Part shown: positions 1-9,296 of the stretch, piece by piece
How positions within the stretch are numbered: position 1 is the first letter of the stretch
How the letters are laid out: each line of letters begins with the position of its first letter
Source of the DNA: DAOPXV01 sp035352535
GTDB lineage: Bacteria > Muiribacteriota > UBA9980
Direction of reading: 5' to 3'
Length of the DNA stretch: 21,199 nucleotides
Assembly: GCA_964545075.1 (NCBI GenBank)
Contig: CAZJFS010000068.1
Span: 1-21,199 of the forward strand
Made by a program: the position numbers and the translations under genes
Notes under the pieces: model-generated
Seen by the model: only the letters and a program-made list of their open reading frames with translations
The model's database searches: none
What the model was told of the DNA's origin: nothing

Positions 1-81
1 GGAAACAGCAATATAGTTAATTTAAGCATAATTTTGCCGATAGGTGAATTTGAAGAAAATATAGATACATTATATTTTTAA
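1..81 (+). CDS. 3' end of an upstream gene, partial (surface-protein paralogue?)
   Basis: The first 26 codons are open in frame 1 and end at TAA (79-81). The rest of the gene lies outside the window. The last 24 residues align without gaps to an internal stretch of the next protein (nt 2801-2872): nine identities, including the F-x-E-N-x-D-T-L-Y pattern, plus several conservative changes. This suggests that the upstream gene encodes a related surface protein ending inside the same kind of domain. Its codons are more AT-rich than those of the homologous stretch. The stop lies 16 nt before the chosen start of the next gene, so the two are probably co-transcribed. Confidence 0.55.
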   Translation, partial: GNSNIVNLSIILPIGEFEENIDTLYF

Positions 82-97
82 GGACGTGATCTCGAAA

Positions 98-3000
98 ATG
101 GAACTCAAATCTTATAAAAACACTTGCACGGCAATGGCCGTGGCCCTAATCCTCATGTTTACAGCCTGCGGCGCTCTGGCGTCTGGAAATCCTTCCGCGA
201 TGCCGCCTTATACAGCCCCAATCGATGGAACTTACTATAAGGACAGCAACGCCGTCCAACTTCAGTGGCTGGTTCCTACAGATACCGAAAACGACACGGT
301 TGAAATGAAGGTCGTATTTTTCGGACCTCAAAATAATACGCCGGGGCCGATCAACCCCAACACTACACTCGGCGCCAGTTCAGAGGTTACCGCTTTAAAA
401 CCCATGTTCTCAATTACAACGCCCGTGAGCACCAACCCGGCCGGCGTCACGCCTCCCGGAACACCGGTAACTTTCCAAGTACTTCCGGTGTTGCCTGCCA
501 ACCTTACCGAAGGAAAATGGTGGTGGGACGTTTATACATGGGACGGAACCAGCTATAGCTCGCCTCAGAGAACACCGCGGTCCTTCGTTCTTGATTATAC
601 CGCTCCTAAAGTAACCAACATGTCGGCTTCAAATTTGAAATTTTCAACATCATCGAACGCCGTAAAAAAAGACACGACGCTCTCATATAATCTTTCAGAA
701 ACTTCAGACGTCACCATCGAAGTTTTAAATAGCGCTAATCTTGTGATAGCTCAACTTGAAAACGGAACGCGCCATGATATAACCGCGACCCCGAATCCTC
801 AAACGGCCACCTGGAATGGCGTCGGCGCTTCAAGCGATGGCAAATATACTATAAGAGTAAGAGCCGTAGATCTCGCCGGAAATAGTTCGGTCGAGCAGTC
901 CGTCACCGTTGAAGTCGTAAACACCCCTCCCGGAGTAAGTTACGTCATCCCCGGAATTTCACCCACGCCATTTTCACCGCTTCCGGCTTCTCCCGGAATC
1001 AAGGATATAGCCACCGTAACATACTCCGTCAGCGACACATCGGAAGTCGGCGCGGTTATCTATCCGCAGGGAACGCCCGCAAACATAAAAAAAGTCCTGA
1101 TTCCAAAAACTTCCGTCATCCCGTCGACTAATTTTTCACAGTGGGATGGCACGGAGGACGTTACCGGAAATACATGCGCCGATGGAATTTACATAGTCGC
1201 GATAACTGCGACTAACGAAGTCGGACTCGCGACGACCGCGACCCGTAACGTTACAATTGATACCACTCCGCCAACCGTAAATCCGCTTACGATAACGCCC
1301 TCGCCTTTCTCTCCGAATTCAAGCAGCACGACGATATCTTATACTTTAAACGAAAGCGCGACGGTCGAAATAATAATTAAAAACCAGGCCAGAACGACGA
1401 CAATTCGAACTCTTCAGGCAAAAGCGCTCATCGCAGCCGGAATTCAACAGATCCAGTGGGACGGCCGCGATTCAGGAGGCGCCATTGTCACTGACGGAAT
1501 ATACGCGGTAGAAATTAATGCCGAGGACGGCGCCGGAAACACCAGCACCACCGTTGGAAACGTCCGTACCGATACGCAGATACCGATCATCGGACCTTGT
1601 TCCGTCACGCCCGTGGCAATATCGCCAAACGGAGACGGAGTCACCGATACCTCAACGATCTCATATACAATTTCACAATCAGGAACGGTCGAAATAAGAA
1701 TAATTTCAACTACGGGCCCTCAGGTCCGCCAGTTCATAACGCAACATGCCAGCGCCGGAACTTACACGAAAGACTGGGATGGACGTGATTCGCTCGGAAA
1801 CGTCGTAAGCGAAGGAGATTATAAAATCGAATTATATCTTACAAGCAGCGCCGGAACTATCGGTTCTCCCAATCCCGCTACGCTCTCAATCAGCGTTGAT
1901 ATAACTCCGCCGACAATAAGCCAGGTAACGGTAGTTCCATCTTATTTTTCACCCGGCAATTCGACAGGCATATTCGACACCGCGACATTAAATTATAATA
2001 TTTCCGAAACATCGGCGATAACGATAAAAGTGCTCGATATCGCCAATCAGCAGATAAAAATTCTGACCAACAACATAACTCAGGCGTCCGGCCTTCATAA
2101 CATCGTATGGGACGGCAAAGACGACACCGGCAAGCTCGTCGCAAACGGAATATATCATTTCGAAATTGGCGCGACCGATCCCGCCCTTAATAAAACCACG
2201 ATACCCCAGTATGCGCCGCTTCCTATAATACCGGCGCCTCTCGTGCAAATCGACAATGATGGGCCTGTAATAAACATATTAAGCGCAACAACGCCCTTCG
2301 CGCCAAATTCTCAGGATTCCACCAAGCGCATAACAACGGTAACATATCAGATAACCGATGCTATAACCAACCCCGCGCTCTGCACGGCCGAAATTCTCGT
2401 CAAAACAAAGGTCGGAGCGCTAGTACGCACGCTTATAGCTTCTTCACAGATCGCTACCGGCGCCATCAGCACTATAACATGGGATGGTAAAAACACTCTC
2501 GGCCAGATCGTGGACGACGGAACTTACGCCGTCTATATAAACGCGATCGATCCGGCCGGAAACCCTTCACTGGAAGCTTCAGTCGAAGTAAACCTCCAAA
2601 ATAAAGGGCCGAACATATCATCCATCAGATACCGCAATAACCGCAACACTATAGACACCGACGATACCATCGAGATCACCTTCGACAGAGCGATAAACGA
2701 CAGCGCCTTAAACGGCGTTAACGTCACGACCGTATTCGCGGTCATAGGCACCGGAACATTCGGCAGCGGCGCGATACTCGACACCGGCGTTACGGCTAAC
2801 GATAACATACTCGAAATAAGACTCGGCAACGGATACATAAAGTTCAAGGAAAACGCAGATACGCTCTACATATTGACCACCACCGACAGGATAAGAAGCT
2901 ATCTCACCGGAGTCGTTTCAACGGATAACGTCCCGCACCTTGTCCTCGACGGATCGCCGCCTTACCTGTTATCTTCCTCCTACGTCGATATCGGAAACGA

Positions 3001-6000
3001 CGGCATGAACAAGGGCGATCAGATACTGCTTACTTTCAATGAAAACGTATCTATAGCTAACAACAGCCCCTCGGCCGTCCAGGTCCTTCCTCCCGGAAAA
3101 GGTTATAATATCGGAGGCGGAGCCAACCTTTCAAACGGCGGAACGGCGACGCAGATCGTCGTTACCATGGGCGACATAGACACGACGTCGATCTATATAC
3201 CCGGAGTTTACGATCCAACTAAAACAGTGTTTCTGGCAACGGAAAAAATTCCTACTGGCATAAATGTCGTCGCAAATCAAAATTCAATAGTCGATACGGC
3301 TGGAAATTTCGCGACGCCCAACCTTAACGTGGCCGCTCAGCCGCTTCCAGGCGTGGACATTGGCTCGTCAGATTCAACAAGGCCTAAAGTGGTTTACGCA
3401 AAATATTCCGATGCCTACACTCAACTCGATAAAGGCGGACTTTCATCCGGCGATATGATCTATGTCGGATTCGATAAAGCCATACTTGTCGACGCCACTC
3501 AAGCCGCGAACACCGATCTGATATTCAGGCTCCCTGTTTCAGGCAACGCCTTCGGATTCGGCGCGACATTCAAGTATACCGGCGTAAAAGAAATCGCAAT
3601 AACGCTCGGCGGAGTCAATGCGGCCGACGTCCAGCCCAAAATAACCGTAAAAGGAACCTATCTTCTCGGTAACAATGAAGCTAAAAACGCCAAAGGCATA
3701 GACAACCCTTCAGGCCTCGATATAACGACCGACATCAGCACGATTTTTCAGAATTCAAATACATATCCTATAACGGACCTTGCCGGAAATCTTGTCATTG
3801 CTTCCGGTATACCGGTAGATATAGGTTCAGTAGATACGACTGCGCCTCAAATACTCGTGGCCAAATTCACTTCCGAACCAAACGTCGGCGACAATCTTAT
3901 CAATCCTTCGCCCGACAGCGGCTTCAAGTTAATAGCGATCACGGATGACACGACGCTTAAAGGCGGGGCTACAGGCGACGTCAAGATCGATATATCATCT
4001 ATATATCCTGATCTTACATCGCTCGTGCTTTCAAACAAGGAAGGAAACACATTTAAAACAGACCTGTTACAAACGCCTTCAGGCATAACGGGCTCGAAAA
4101 CTTTCACGGTCACGGCCGAAGATTTTTCGGGCAACGTTTCACAGCCTTACACATTCACGGCCTACGTCGTCGAACCGGCTTCAGAAGTAAAAGGCGAAAT
4201 CAACCCGTCATCGGTAACCAAAAAAACCGATCCTCTGGCCCTTCCCGAAGAATTCGTTTTAACGCTGCTTCCAAAGATAGAATCGTATAACGTCGGAATA
4301 GACCAGATAATAGTACAGCATCCGGGCGGCGGATATACCTATTCGACCGACACGATAGACGTTTACATCGGAACGAAAAAACTCGAGCAAACAACCGATT
4401 ACACATATACTAAAACCGAATCGGGATCGTTATTTACGATCACTCTGACGGCAGCGGCTAAAGTTCTTCCGACGACGACGAATCAGAAAATAACCGTCAA
4501 ATTTAAAATGAACGTCCCGACGCTTCCAAACTCTCCGGCCGGAACATATTTTTCGGCCTGGGTCACCGATACCGCATTCTCAAAACAACAGACTTCGCCC
4601 TACAAACAGGTCGCCACACCGGCAAATGTTGATGACAACAGCGAAAACAACAATAAATTCAAGGTCGTAGTCTCAGACATCGGCATTGACAGCGTTATAA
4701 CCAAACTCGACTATTCGGAGTTCTTCTGGAGAATAAATTTCGAAGTAAAATTCAGCAAGGAATTATCAACGGCCGTCAATCCGACCTGTTTTTATCAGCC
4801 CCAAAATATCGTTCCGGCGCTCGGCGAAATTCCGATACAATTTGTTAAATTCGAAAACAAGATCGATACTACGTCGGCCGGAAACCCTGTTAAAGCGGTC
4901 TATACGGGATACGCCAGAGTGCCGATCGACAACGCAAATTACTTAAACAGCTTCACGTTTATCGCCAAAGGCTTTTATGATACCGAGAACGTTCTGATCG
5001 CCAAGGTTTACAAGAAGGACCTGAGCATGTCGACCGGCTTCATAACGACCGCTTTCTCTCATCCCGTCGATGAACGCGACCTGCTGGTAACCGTAATGTC
5101 GACAACCGCGGTAACGCCGGACTTCCAGCTTGGAATAAGGCAGCCAGGAAAACTGCCCATATATAAACTTAAGGGCGAGCTGTTAAATCACGCCAACACA
5201 AGCCTTTATACTTATAAATACAGAATTGACGAAAACTATTCGGATCAGATAGATATGACGATAATGAACCCTGGCGAAGCTTTTCCGTCAAGCGCTCCCG
5301 CTCTCTCTAAAGCGTCGAAAGCCCGAGCTAAAACTTACGCGGCTGCCGCCAAAAGTCAAAATATGTCCTCAGTCTATTCCGTCCGGGTAGCCTCGTCAAA
5401 CCTTTCGAAAGGCCTTGAACTGGAAAGCCCCGACGGGTTATTCAAAATATCGAAAGATAAAGAAAAACTTTCGGGTTCGAGACTATTTATGATAGCCCCG
5501 CAAAATTCGGCGAGCGGCGAAGCCATCAATGGCGGATCGCTTGCCAGGATCGGCGGAATTTATACGGCAACGCCGGCCGATGTTAATGTAACCGCCCCAT
5601 ACAGAATAAAATTCAAACCGAATCCCGATCATGTTGAATATTTATTGAATAAAGGCATCGATATCGCTAAAGTAACAAAAGAAAAAGCAGGCATATACAA
5701 ATTGACCGATACCGGCTGGAAAATAATTCCGGGAGAAGTCGAAGATGACGGCTCTTTCACAATCGAAACTTTAGAGCTTGGCACATTCGGCCTTTTCGCC
5801 GACATCACAAATCCTGAAATTTCGGTTGAAGGCGGAACGGAAATAAACTCCAGAAACGATATAATAATTAAAATAACCGATACCGGATCGGGAATATCGG
5901 CCGATAACCTTAAGATCATAGTCAACTCAAAGGCCTATACGGTAAAACCCGGCGAAATCAAGACCACAACCGGCGGATTAAGCGTTAGCGTGCCTTACGA

Positions 6001-6421
6001 ATCCATTAAAAGCGCCGTAAAAATCGACGAAAAGAATATCCCGATGGCGTTTTCGATCACCGATAACGCTGGAAATACGGCTCAAACCGGAACGGTCAAT
6101 TACCAGATAGCCCCGGCGGTAAACATCTCGCAGAGCATAATCGCGTACCCGAACCCGGCTAAAACTTTCGTGAACATACAATATCTCATCACGCAGAACG
6201 CGGAAGAAGTAACGCTTAAAATATATGATTCAGCTATGCATTTGGTATATAATTCCGATATGAATCCCACGCTCGCATCCAACGCCATGCAGTCGGCGCG
6301 CTGGAACCTTACCAACGACGACGGCGAACGGGTCGCCAACGGAGTATATTTTTATAAGATTAAAATAGTTATAAATGGTGAGAAAACCGAAAAGACGGGT
6401 AAAATAGCAGTTTTAAGATAA
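98..6421 (+). CDS. Giant secreted multidomain protein with FlgD-type Ig-like repeats
   Basis: About 2107 residues. The N-terminus is a signal peptide with a hydrophobic core ending F-T-A-C-G-A-L-A-S; the Cys may be an atypical lipobox, or cleavage may follow ALA. An Fn3-like region (about 35-170) is followed by six FlgD Ig-like repeats (about 170-840). Each repeat has a W-D/N-G turn, most have D-G-x-Y, and they are joined by linkers of the D-x-T-P-P type. Three SbsA-like beta domains follow (about 840-1250, each starting S-I/V-x-Y and containing D-x-I-x-x-x-F). A less recognisable beta region comes next, with a low-complexity Lys/Ala patch near 1750. The C-terminus (from about 2020, beginning Y-P-N-P-A-K) is another FlgD-like/T9SS-type domain. 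No catalytic motif was seen. ATG 98 is preferred over GTG 86 because AAGGA at 80-84 is 1 nt from the GTG; its 13-nt distance to the ATG is long but possible. Likely role: extracellular scaffold or adhesin (inference). Confidence 0.9.
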   Translation: MELKSYKNTCTAMAVALILMFTACGALASGNPSAMPPYTAPIDGTYYKDSNAVQLQWLVPTDTENDTVEMKVVFFGPQNNTPGPINPNTTLGASSEVTALKPMFSITTPVSTNPAGVTPPGTPVTFQVLPVLPANLTEGKWWWDVYTWDGTSYSSPQRTPRSFVLDYTAPKVTNMSASNLKFSTSSNAVKKDTTLSYNLSETSDVTIEVLNSANLVIAQLENGTRHDITATPNPQTATWNGVGASSDGKYTIRVRAVDLAGNSSVEQSVTVEVVNTPPGVSYVIPGISPTPFSPLPASPGIKDIATVTYSVSDTSEVGAVIYPQGTPANIKKVLIPKTSVIPSTNFSQWDGTEDVTGNTCADGIYIVAITATNEVGLATTATRNVTIDTTPPTVNPLTITPSPFSPNSSSTTISYTLNESATVEIIIKNQARTTTIRTLQAKALIAAGIQQIQWDGRDSGGAIVTDGIYAVEINAEDGAGNTSTTVGNVRTDTQIPIIGPCSVTPVAISPNGDGVTDTSTISYTISQSGTVEIRIISTTGPQVRQFITQHASAGTYTKDWDGRDSLGNVVSEGDYKIELYLTSSAGTIGSPNPATLSISVDITPPTISQVTVVPSYFSPGNSTGIFDTATLNYNISETSAITIKVLDIANQQIKILTNNITQASGLHNIVWDGKDDTGKLVANGIYHFEIGATDPALNKTTIPQYAPLPIIPAPLVQIDNDGPVINILSATTPFAPNSQDSTKRITTVTYQITDAITNPALCTAEILVKTKVGALVRTLIASSQIATGAISTITWDGKNTLGQIVDDGTYAVYINAIDPAGNPSLEASVEVNLQNKGPNISSIRYRNNRNTIDTDDTIEITFDRAINDSALNGVNVTTVFAVIGTGTFGSGAILDTGVTANDNILEIRLGNGYIKFKENADTLYILTTTDRIRSYLTGVVSTDNVPHLVLDGSPPYLLSSSYVDIGNDGMNKGDQILLTFNENVSIANNSPSAVQVLPPGKGYNIGGGANLSNGGTATQIVVTMGDIDTTSIYIPGVYDPTKTVFLATEKIPTGINVVANQNSIVDTAGNFATPNLNVAAQPLPGVDIGSSDSTRPKVVYAKYSDAYTQLDKGGLSSGDMIYVGFDKAILVDATQAANTDLIFRLPVSGNAFGFGATFKYTGVKEIAITLGGVNAADVQPKITVKGTYLLGNNEAKNAKGIDNPSGLDITTDISTIFQNSNTYPITDLAGNLVIASGIPVDIGSVDTTAPQILVAKFTSEPNVGDNLINPSPDSGFKLIAITDDTTLKGGATGDVKIDISSIYPDLTSLVLSNKEGNTFKTDLLQTPSGITGSKTFTVTAEDFSGNVSQPYTFTAYVVEPASEVKGEINPSSVTKKTDPLALPEEFVLTLLPKIESYNVGIDQIIVQHPGGGYTYSTDTIDVYIGTKKLEQTTDYTYTKTESGSLFTITLTAAAKVLPTTTNQKITVKFKMNVPTLPNSPAGTYFSAWVTDTAFSKQQTSPYKQVATPANVDDNSENNNKFKVVVSDIGIDSVITKLDYSEFFWRINFEVKFSKELSTAVNPTCFYQPQNIVPALGEIPIQFVKFENKIDTTSAGNPVKAVYTGYARVPIDNANYLNSFTFIAKGFYDTENVLIAKVYKKDLSMSTGFITTAFSHPVDERDLLVTVMSTTAVTPDFQLGIRQPGKLPIYKLKGELLNHANTSLYTYKYRIDENYSDQIDMTIMNPGEAFPSSAPALSKASKARAKTYAAAAKSQNMSSVYSVRVASSNLSKGLELESPDGLFKISKDKEKLSGSRLFMIAPQNSASGEAINGGSLARIGGIYTATPADVNVTAPYRIKFKPNPDHVEYLLNKGIDIAKVTKEKAGIYKLTDTGWKIIPGEVEDDGSFTIETLELGTFGLFADITNPEISVEGGTEINSRNDIIIKITDTGSGISADNLKIIVNSKAYTVKPGEIKTTTGGLSVSVPYESIKSAVKIDEKNIPMAFSITDNAGNTAQTGTVNYQIAPAVNISQSIIAYPNPAKTFVNIQYLITQNAEEVTLKIYDSAMHLVYNSDMNPTLASNAMQSARWNLTNDDGERVANGVYFYKIKIVINGEKTEKTGKIAVLR

Positions 6422-6438
6422 ATGGAGGATTTTTCGCG

Positions 6439-6876
6439 ATGCCAGAAAAAAACGTCAGAACACAATTGATCCAATTATTTATAATATGCGCCGCATTATT
6501 TGCCATAGTAGCCTGCCGCGAAGGCGGAATAACCGATCTTTCACGCGAACCCGAAGCGCTCATATCCGATGTCGAAAGCGTCCAGTTTACTCCAAACCCC
6601 GTTAATACCGGAACAACTTTCACATCTCTTACCTATACGCTTAAAAACGACGTCAACTACGTAAGCGTTAAAATCTACAGCACTGAAGGCGCCCTCATAA
6701 AAAACATCGAAGGCCTCCCGAACAAAAAAAGCGCGACCGCTTACGATCAGGCTAAATGGGACCTGACCGACTGGCGCGGCGTCAGCGTAGCGAACGGTCA
6801 GTATTCTTTCAAGTTCATCTATAAAAAAGGTGAAACGGAATACGTTAAATCCGGTAAAATTTCTATTCAAAAATAG
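6439..6876 (+). CDS. Small lipoprotein with a single FlgD-like Ig domain
   Basis: 145 residues, starting 17 nt after the giant gene with GGAGG at 6424-6428 (10-nt spacing). The N-terminus is a lipoprotein signal with lipobox I-V-A-C (Cys about residue 26), so the product should be lipid-anchored. Residues about 48-145 form one FlgD Ig-like domain: F-T-P-N-P-V at its start, a W-D-L-T-D-W-R-G turn, then V-A-N-G-Q-Y and a final G-K-I-S-I-Q-K. The last part parallels the end of the giant protein (V-A-N-G-V-Y ... G-K-I-A-V-L-R). The gene is therefore a free-standing paralogue of its neighbour's C-terminal domain. A structural partner or anchor for the giant protein is plausible but inferred. Confidence 0.85.
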   Translation: MPEKNVRTQLIQLFIICAALFAIVACREGGITDLSREPEALISDVESVQFTPNPVNTGTTFTSLTYTLKNDVNYVSVKIYSTEGALIKNIEGLPNKKSATAYDQAKWDLTDWRGVSVANGQYSFKFIYKKGETEYVKSGKISIQK

Positions 6877-6891
6877 ATTTGGAGTGGGATT

Positions 6892-7623
6892 ATGAAGAAA
6901 AAAAATATCCTTTTTTTAATAGTCGCGTTATTAATATCTTCGGCGCTCGTTTACGGATGCGGCGGCGGCGGAAGCAGCTCCGCGTCGATCACGACGACCG
7001 AACCGGGCGATGTTTACCTCCCCGATAACAGCACGCCGTCAGCTCTTTTGTATAGCCAGGCGCAGGAATCATTCAACAAGGAAAACTACGCCAACTCTCA
7101 AAGCGAATTTCAAAATGCCTACGAATTGGCGGCCACGTCGCGCGATAAAAACAGGGCCGCCACCGGAATCGCCTGGTCGATAATGAAGGCGGCGGCGGCG
7201 GATGGCAAAACTTCCTTTGACAACGATCTGGTTATATTAACGATAGGCAAGATCCCCAAAGCCGATTTCGATAATTACAAAGACCAGGAAATGAACGACG
7301 CCAGAGTAGCGCTCGCCATGGCATACCTTTCTAAAGCGCAATCGCTTACGGATTTTCAAAATGCCATTTCAGCCATTGAAAAAATCGACGCCACGGCCAG
7401 CGGAAGCACCTATGCGACGAACAAATTCTTCACCTATGCAAGTACCTTCAATCACGGCGTAAATAATGCTCAGGTGCACGCGATCCTTGCGTATATGTAC
7501 TTTTTGCAGGGAAACAAGACATCCGCTGCCGAACAAATAAATTACGCTTTTTCACTTGCGCCAAACGATGATAAGGTCGTAAAAATAAAGTCAACACTCA
7601 CCATTCTCGGAGTTTTCAGATAA
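6892..7623 (+). CDS. TPR-containing lipoprotein
   Basis: 243 residues, 15 nt after the previous stop, with GGAG at 6881-6884. It has a lipoprotein signal with lipobox V-Y-G-C (Cys 23), followed by a flexible Gly/Ser/Thr linker. The rest is helical. One TPR-like unit lies at about 50-90 (A-Q-E-S-F-N-K-E-N-Y-A-N-S pattern) and a clear one near 205-235 (A-Y-M-Y-F-L-Q-G-N-K ending in A-P-N-D). The stretch between them is Ala-rich helical repeat. It is probably a periplasmic or outer-membrane adaptor working with the surface proteins encoded upstream. No enzymatic motif was seen. Confidence 0.85.
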   Translation: MKKKNILFLIVALLISSALVYGCGGGGSSSASITTTEPGDVYLPDNSTPSALLYSQAQESFNKENYANSQSEFQNAYELAATSRDKNRAATGIAWSIMKAAAADGKTSFDNDLVILTIGKIPKADFDNYKDQEMNDARVALAMAYLSKAQSLTDFQNAISAIEKIDATASGSTYATNKFFTYASTFNHGVNNAQVHAILAYMYFLQGNKTSAAEQINYAFSLAPNDDKVVKIKSTLTILGVFR

Positions 7624-7666
7624 ATTCCCGCCTAAAAGGCAAAACTTTTGTATAACTTTACCGGTT

Positions 7667-7695
7667 TTTATGCCGATATTAAATAAAATTATATT
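7667..7695 (+). promoter_or_regulatory. Weak possible promoter before the VWA gene
   Basis: TTTATG (7667-7672), a 17-nt spacer and TATATT (7690-7695). The -10 is good but the -35 is poor, and the predicted RNA start falls just before the Shine-Dalgarno site. The 90-nt gap may instead be internal operon spacer. Confidence 0.2.
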
Positions 7696-7713
7696 TTTAG
7701 CCGGAGGGCAAAG

Positions 7714-8673
7714 ATGTACCGCGACATTGCAAAGATCAATATATACCTTTTAATTTTCATAACGCTTTTATCCTTCATTGTATCGCCGCACCCGGCGTCC
7801 GCTTTTGAATATGGCAGCTCAAAACCCTTCTATAACGAAAATTTATCGCTTCATATAAAAGCCATAGACGCTTCCCGCTTTCCCGTCGTAACCCTTTTTA
7901 CTTATGTTACCGACGAAGACGGCGCTATATATAGAAATTTGAACGCAAACTATTTCAAGGTCAATGAAAACTGCATAAAGATCGACAGCGTCAAGGTCGA
8001 AACGGACCCTAAAGTAATGAATATCGTTTTAGCGCTCGACATTTCAGGCTCCATGAAACGCATGTTAAAAGAACTCAAGCAGGACGCATTCCAGTTCCTC
8101 TCTTCCCTGGATAAAAACGATAAATGCGCCATAATGGGCTTTCGCCAGAGCATAAAACTATTACAGGATTTCACCAGCGACCAGTTCAAATTAAATAAAG
8201 CCCTATTTTCCCAGAACGCAAATTGCGGAACTTATCTTTACGATACGCTTTATAAAAGCATAGACATGCTTCACTACCGCGACGGCGGAAAAGCCATACT
8301 CGTCATCACTGACGGAAGCGACGAAAGTCCTTCAGGAAAAAAACCGTTTTCAAAGCACACACTCGATGAAGTTATAGATTACGCCAGAAAATGCGGCGTT
8401 CAGATTTACACAATAGGCCTGGGTTATGATGTTTTAGAAGAACCTGTGCGCATGCTCGCTGAAAAAACCGGCGGCGTAGCGCAGATCTCACCCAACCCTT
8501 ACGAACTCAAATATAATCTTAAAAAAGTTTTACAAAGCTTCAAAACTTTCTATAAAGTAATGTATATCACTTATAATCCTGAACTTTCGTCAGATAAAAG
8601 GGCGGTAGAAGTTGAGGTTAGAACGCCCAGCGGTATAGCGTCGGACGTTGCGACCTATTCTACTATTAAATGA
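7714..8673 (+). CDS. Secreted von Willebrand factor A domain protein
   Basis: 319 residues, with GGAGGG at 7703-7708 before the ATG. The signal peptide probably ends A-S-A|F at residue 30. An N-terminal beta segment (about 45-95; V-T-L-F-T-Y-V-T-D-E-D-G) precedes a VWA domain (about 100-285) with a complete MIDAS: D109-x-S111-x-S113, T173 and D200 (T-D-G-S-D). A short beta tail follows. The arrangement resembles exported VWFA-related proteins of Acidobacteria-type lineages. There is no C-terminal membrane helix, so the product is probably soluble in the periplasm or outside the cell. The metal site suggests divalent-cation-dependent protein binding, perhaps to the surface proteins encoded upstream (inference). 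Confidence 0.88.
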   Translation: MYRDIAKINIYLLIFITLLSFIVSPHPASAFEYGSSKPFYNENLSLHIKAIDASRFPVVTLFTYVTDEDGAIYRNLNANYFKVNENCIKIDSVKVETDPKVMNIVLALDISGSMKRMLKELKQDAFQFLSSLDKNDKCAIMGFRQSIKLLQDFTSDQFKLNKALFSQNANCGTYLYDTLYKSIDMLHYRDGGKAILVITDGSDESPSGKKPFSKHTLDEVIDYARKCGVQIYTIGLGYDVLEEPVRMLAEKTGGVAQISPNPYELKYNLKKVLQSFKTFYKVMYITYNPELSSDKRAVEVEVRTPSGIASDVATYSTIK

Positions 8674-8850
8674 AAAACCATTTTAGTTGCGGTATTATTT
8701 GCAGCATTTAGCTATCGGATGTGATGTCGTATGAACAAATCTAATGTTCCGCCCGGTTTAACGAGTTTTTTCAAGTACGCTATGTTGTATTTCACGCTGC
8801 AGGACGACTCGTTCAATTTTAAAAGGTTCGATTTTTTCAAGTGGGAATGA
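8670..8850 (+). pseudogene. Possible remnant of a small exported protein
   Basis: An ATG at 8670 overlaps the VWA stop as ATGA. Read directly it ends after 13 codons. Skipping one base after codon 3 (the CC at 8678-8679) gives M-K-N followed by a signal-peptide-like core I-L-V-A-V-L-F-A-A-F-S, then a TGA at 8722-8724. The same frame then continues from ATG 8731 as 39 codons to TGA 8848-8850 (Phe/Lys-rich, ending F-F-K-W-E). One frameshift and one nonsense change would explain a decayed gene of about 60 codons. Alternatively, 8731-8850 is an independent small gene, but it lacks a good ribosome binding site. The evidence is reading frame and composition only. Confidence 0.3.
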
Positions 8851-8867
8851 TAATTTTTCATTATCAT
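8847..8867. repeat. Perfect 8-bp inverted repeat in the spacer
   Basis: ATGATAAT (8847-8854) and ATTATCAT (8860-8867) flank a 5-nt loop TTTTC. The structure starts at the stop of the 8731-8850 frame. It is not followed by a T-run, so it is not a classic terminator. It could be an operator or a weak mRNA 3' structure. Confidence 0.4.
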
Positions 8868-8955
8868 GGGGAAATTTAATCACAATTTCTTAAGCAAAAG
8901 CAATGTTATGTAAACCAAATGAATATATATACATACCTGGAGGTGTTTTTATAGG

Positions 8956-9195
8956 ATGAACAAAGGCGGATTTATGGATGGACTTGATCTAAACGTTGAT
9001 TTTTATATCACGGCTCTCCAAAAAGGTGATAAGATCACAAGGTCGTTTGCGGCTGAACTTTTAGGCGAGATCGGCGATAAAAAAGCAATAGACCCTTTAA
9101 AAATGGCGCTGGCCGATGCCGAAGAGATCGTACGCGTCTATGCGCAGAAATCATTATCAAAACTTGATAAGAATTTCGGCAGAAAAGCAAGCTGA
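8956..9195 (+). CDS. Small HEAT-repeat protein
   Basis: 79 residues. GGAGGT lies at 8939-8944 with about 11 nt to ATG 8956; ATG 8974 is a possible alternative. There is no signal peptide, so the protein should be cytosolic. Residues about 15-72 hold one complete HEAT repeat and part of a second (G-D-K-I-T-R-S-F-A-A-E-L-L-G-E-I-G-D-K-K-A then A-D-A-E-E-I-V-R-V-Y-A-Q-K-S-L). This is the phycobilisome-lyase/PBS-type pattern of D-x-x-x-R-x-x-A helices. Such small proteins usually bind other proteins; no enzymatic function is implied. It stands alone between a spacer and a bidirectional terminator. Confidence 0.75.
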   Translation: MNKGGFMDGLDLNVDFYITALQKGDKITRSFAAELLGEIGDKKAIDPLKMALADAEEIVRVYAQKSLSKLDKNFGRKAS

Positions 9196-9296
9196 AAATT
9201 TATTCTCCACTCATGCCCGGGGCGAGCTCAGTTTCAAGTATAGCGTATTCAAGCCGTCCGGGGCAAGAGCCGCGAATTCACGATTCAGTCAAATAA

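Noticed and set aside
600..2610. Repeats suggesting a tandem DNA repeat array
   Set aside because: The repetition is at protein-domain level (FlgD Ig-like units); DNA copies are well diverged, so it is not a DNA repeat or CRISPR.
8722..8724. Recoding of TGA (selenocysteine or altered code) in the small frame
   Set aside because: TGA acts as a normal stop for the VWA, FIST and DUF1848 genes, and no SECIS-like element was seen; decay is simpler.
9210..9275. Two imperfect copies of a CCGGGGC-containing 13-mer
   Set aside because: Only about nine matching positions; too short to call a repeat or operator pair.
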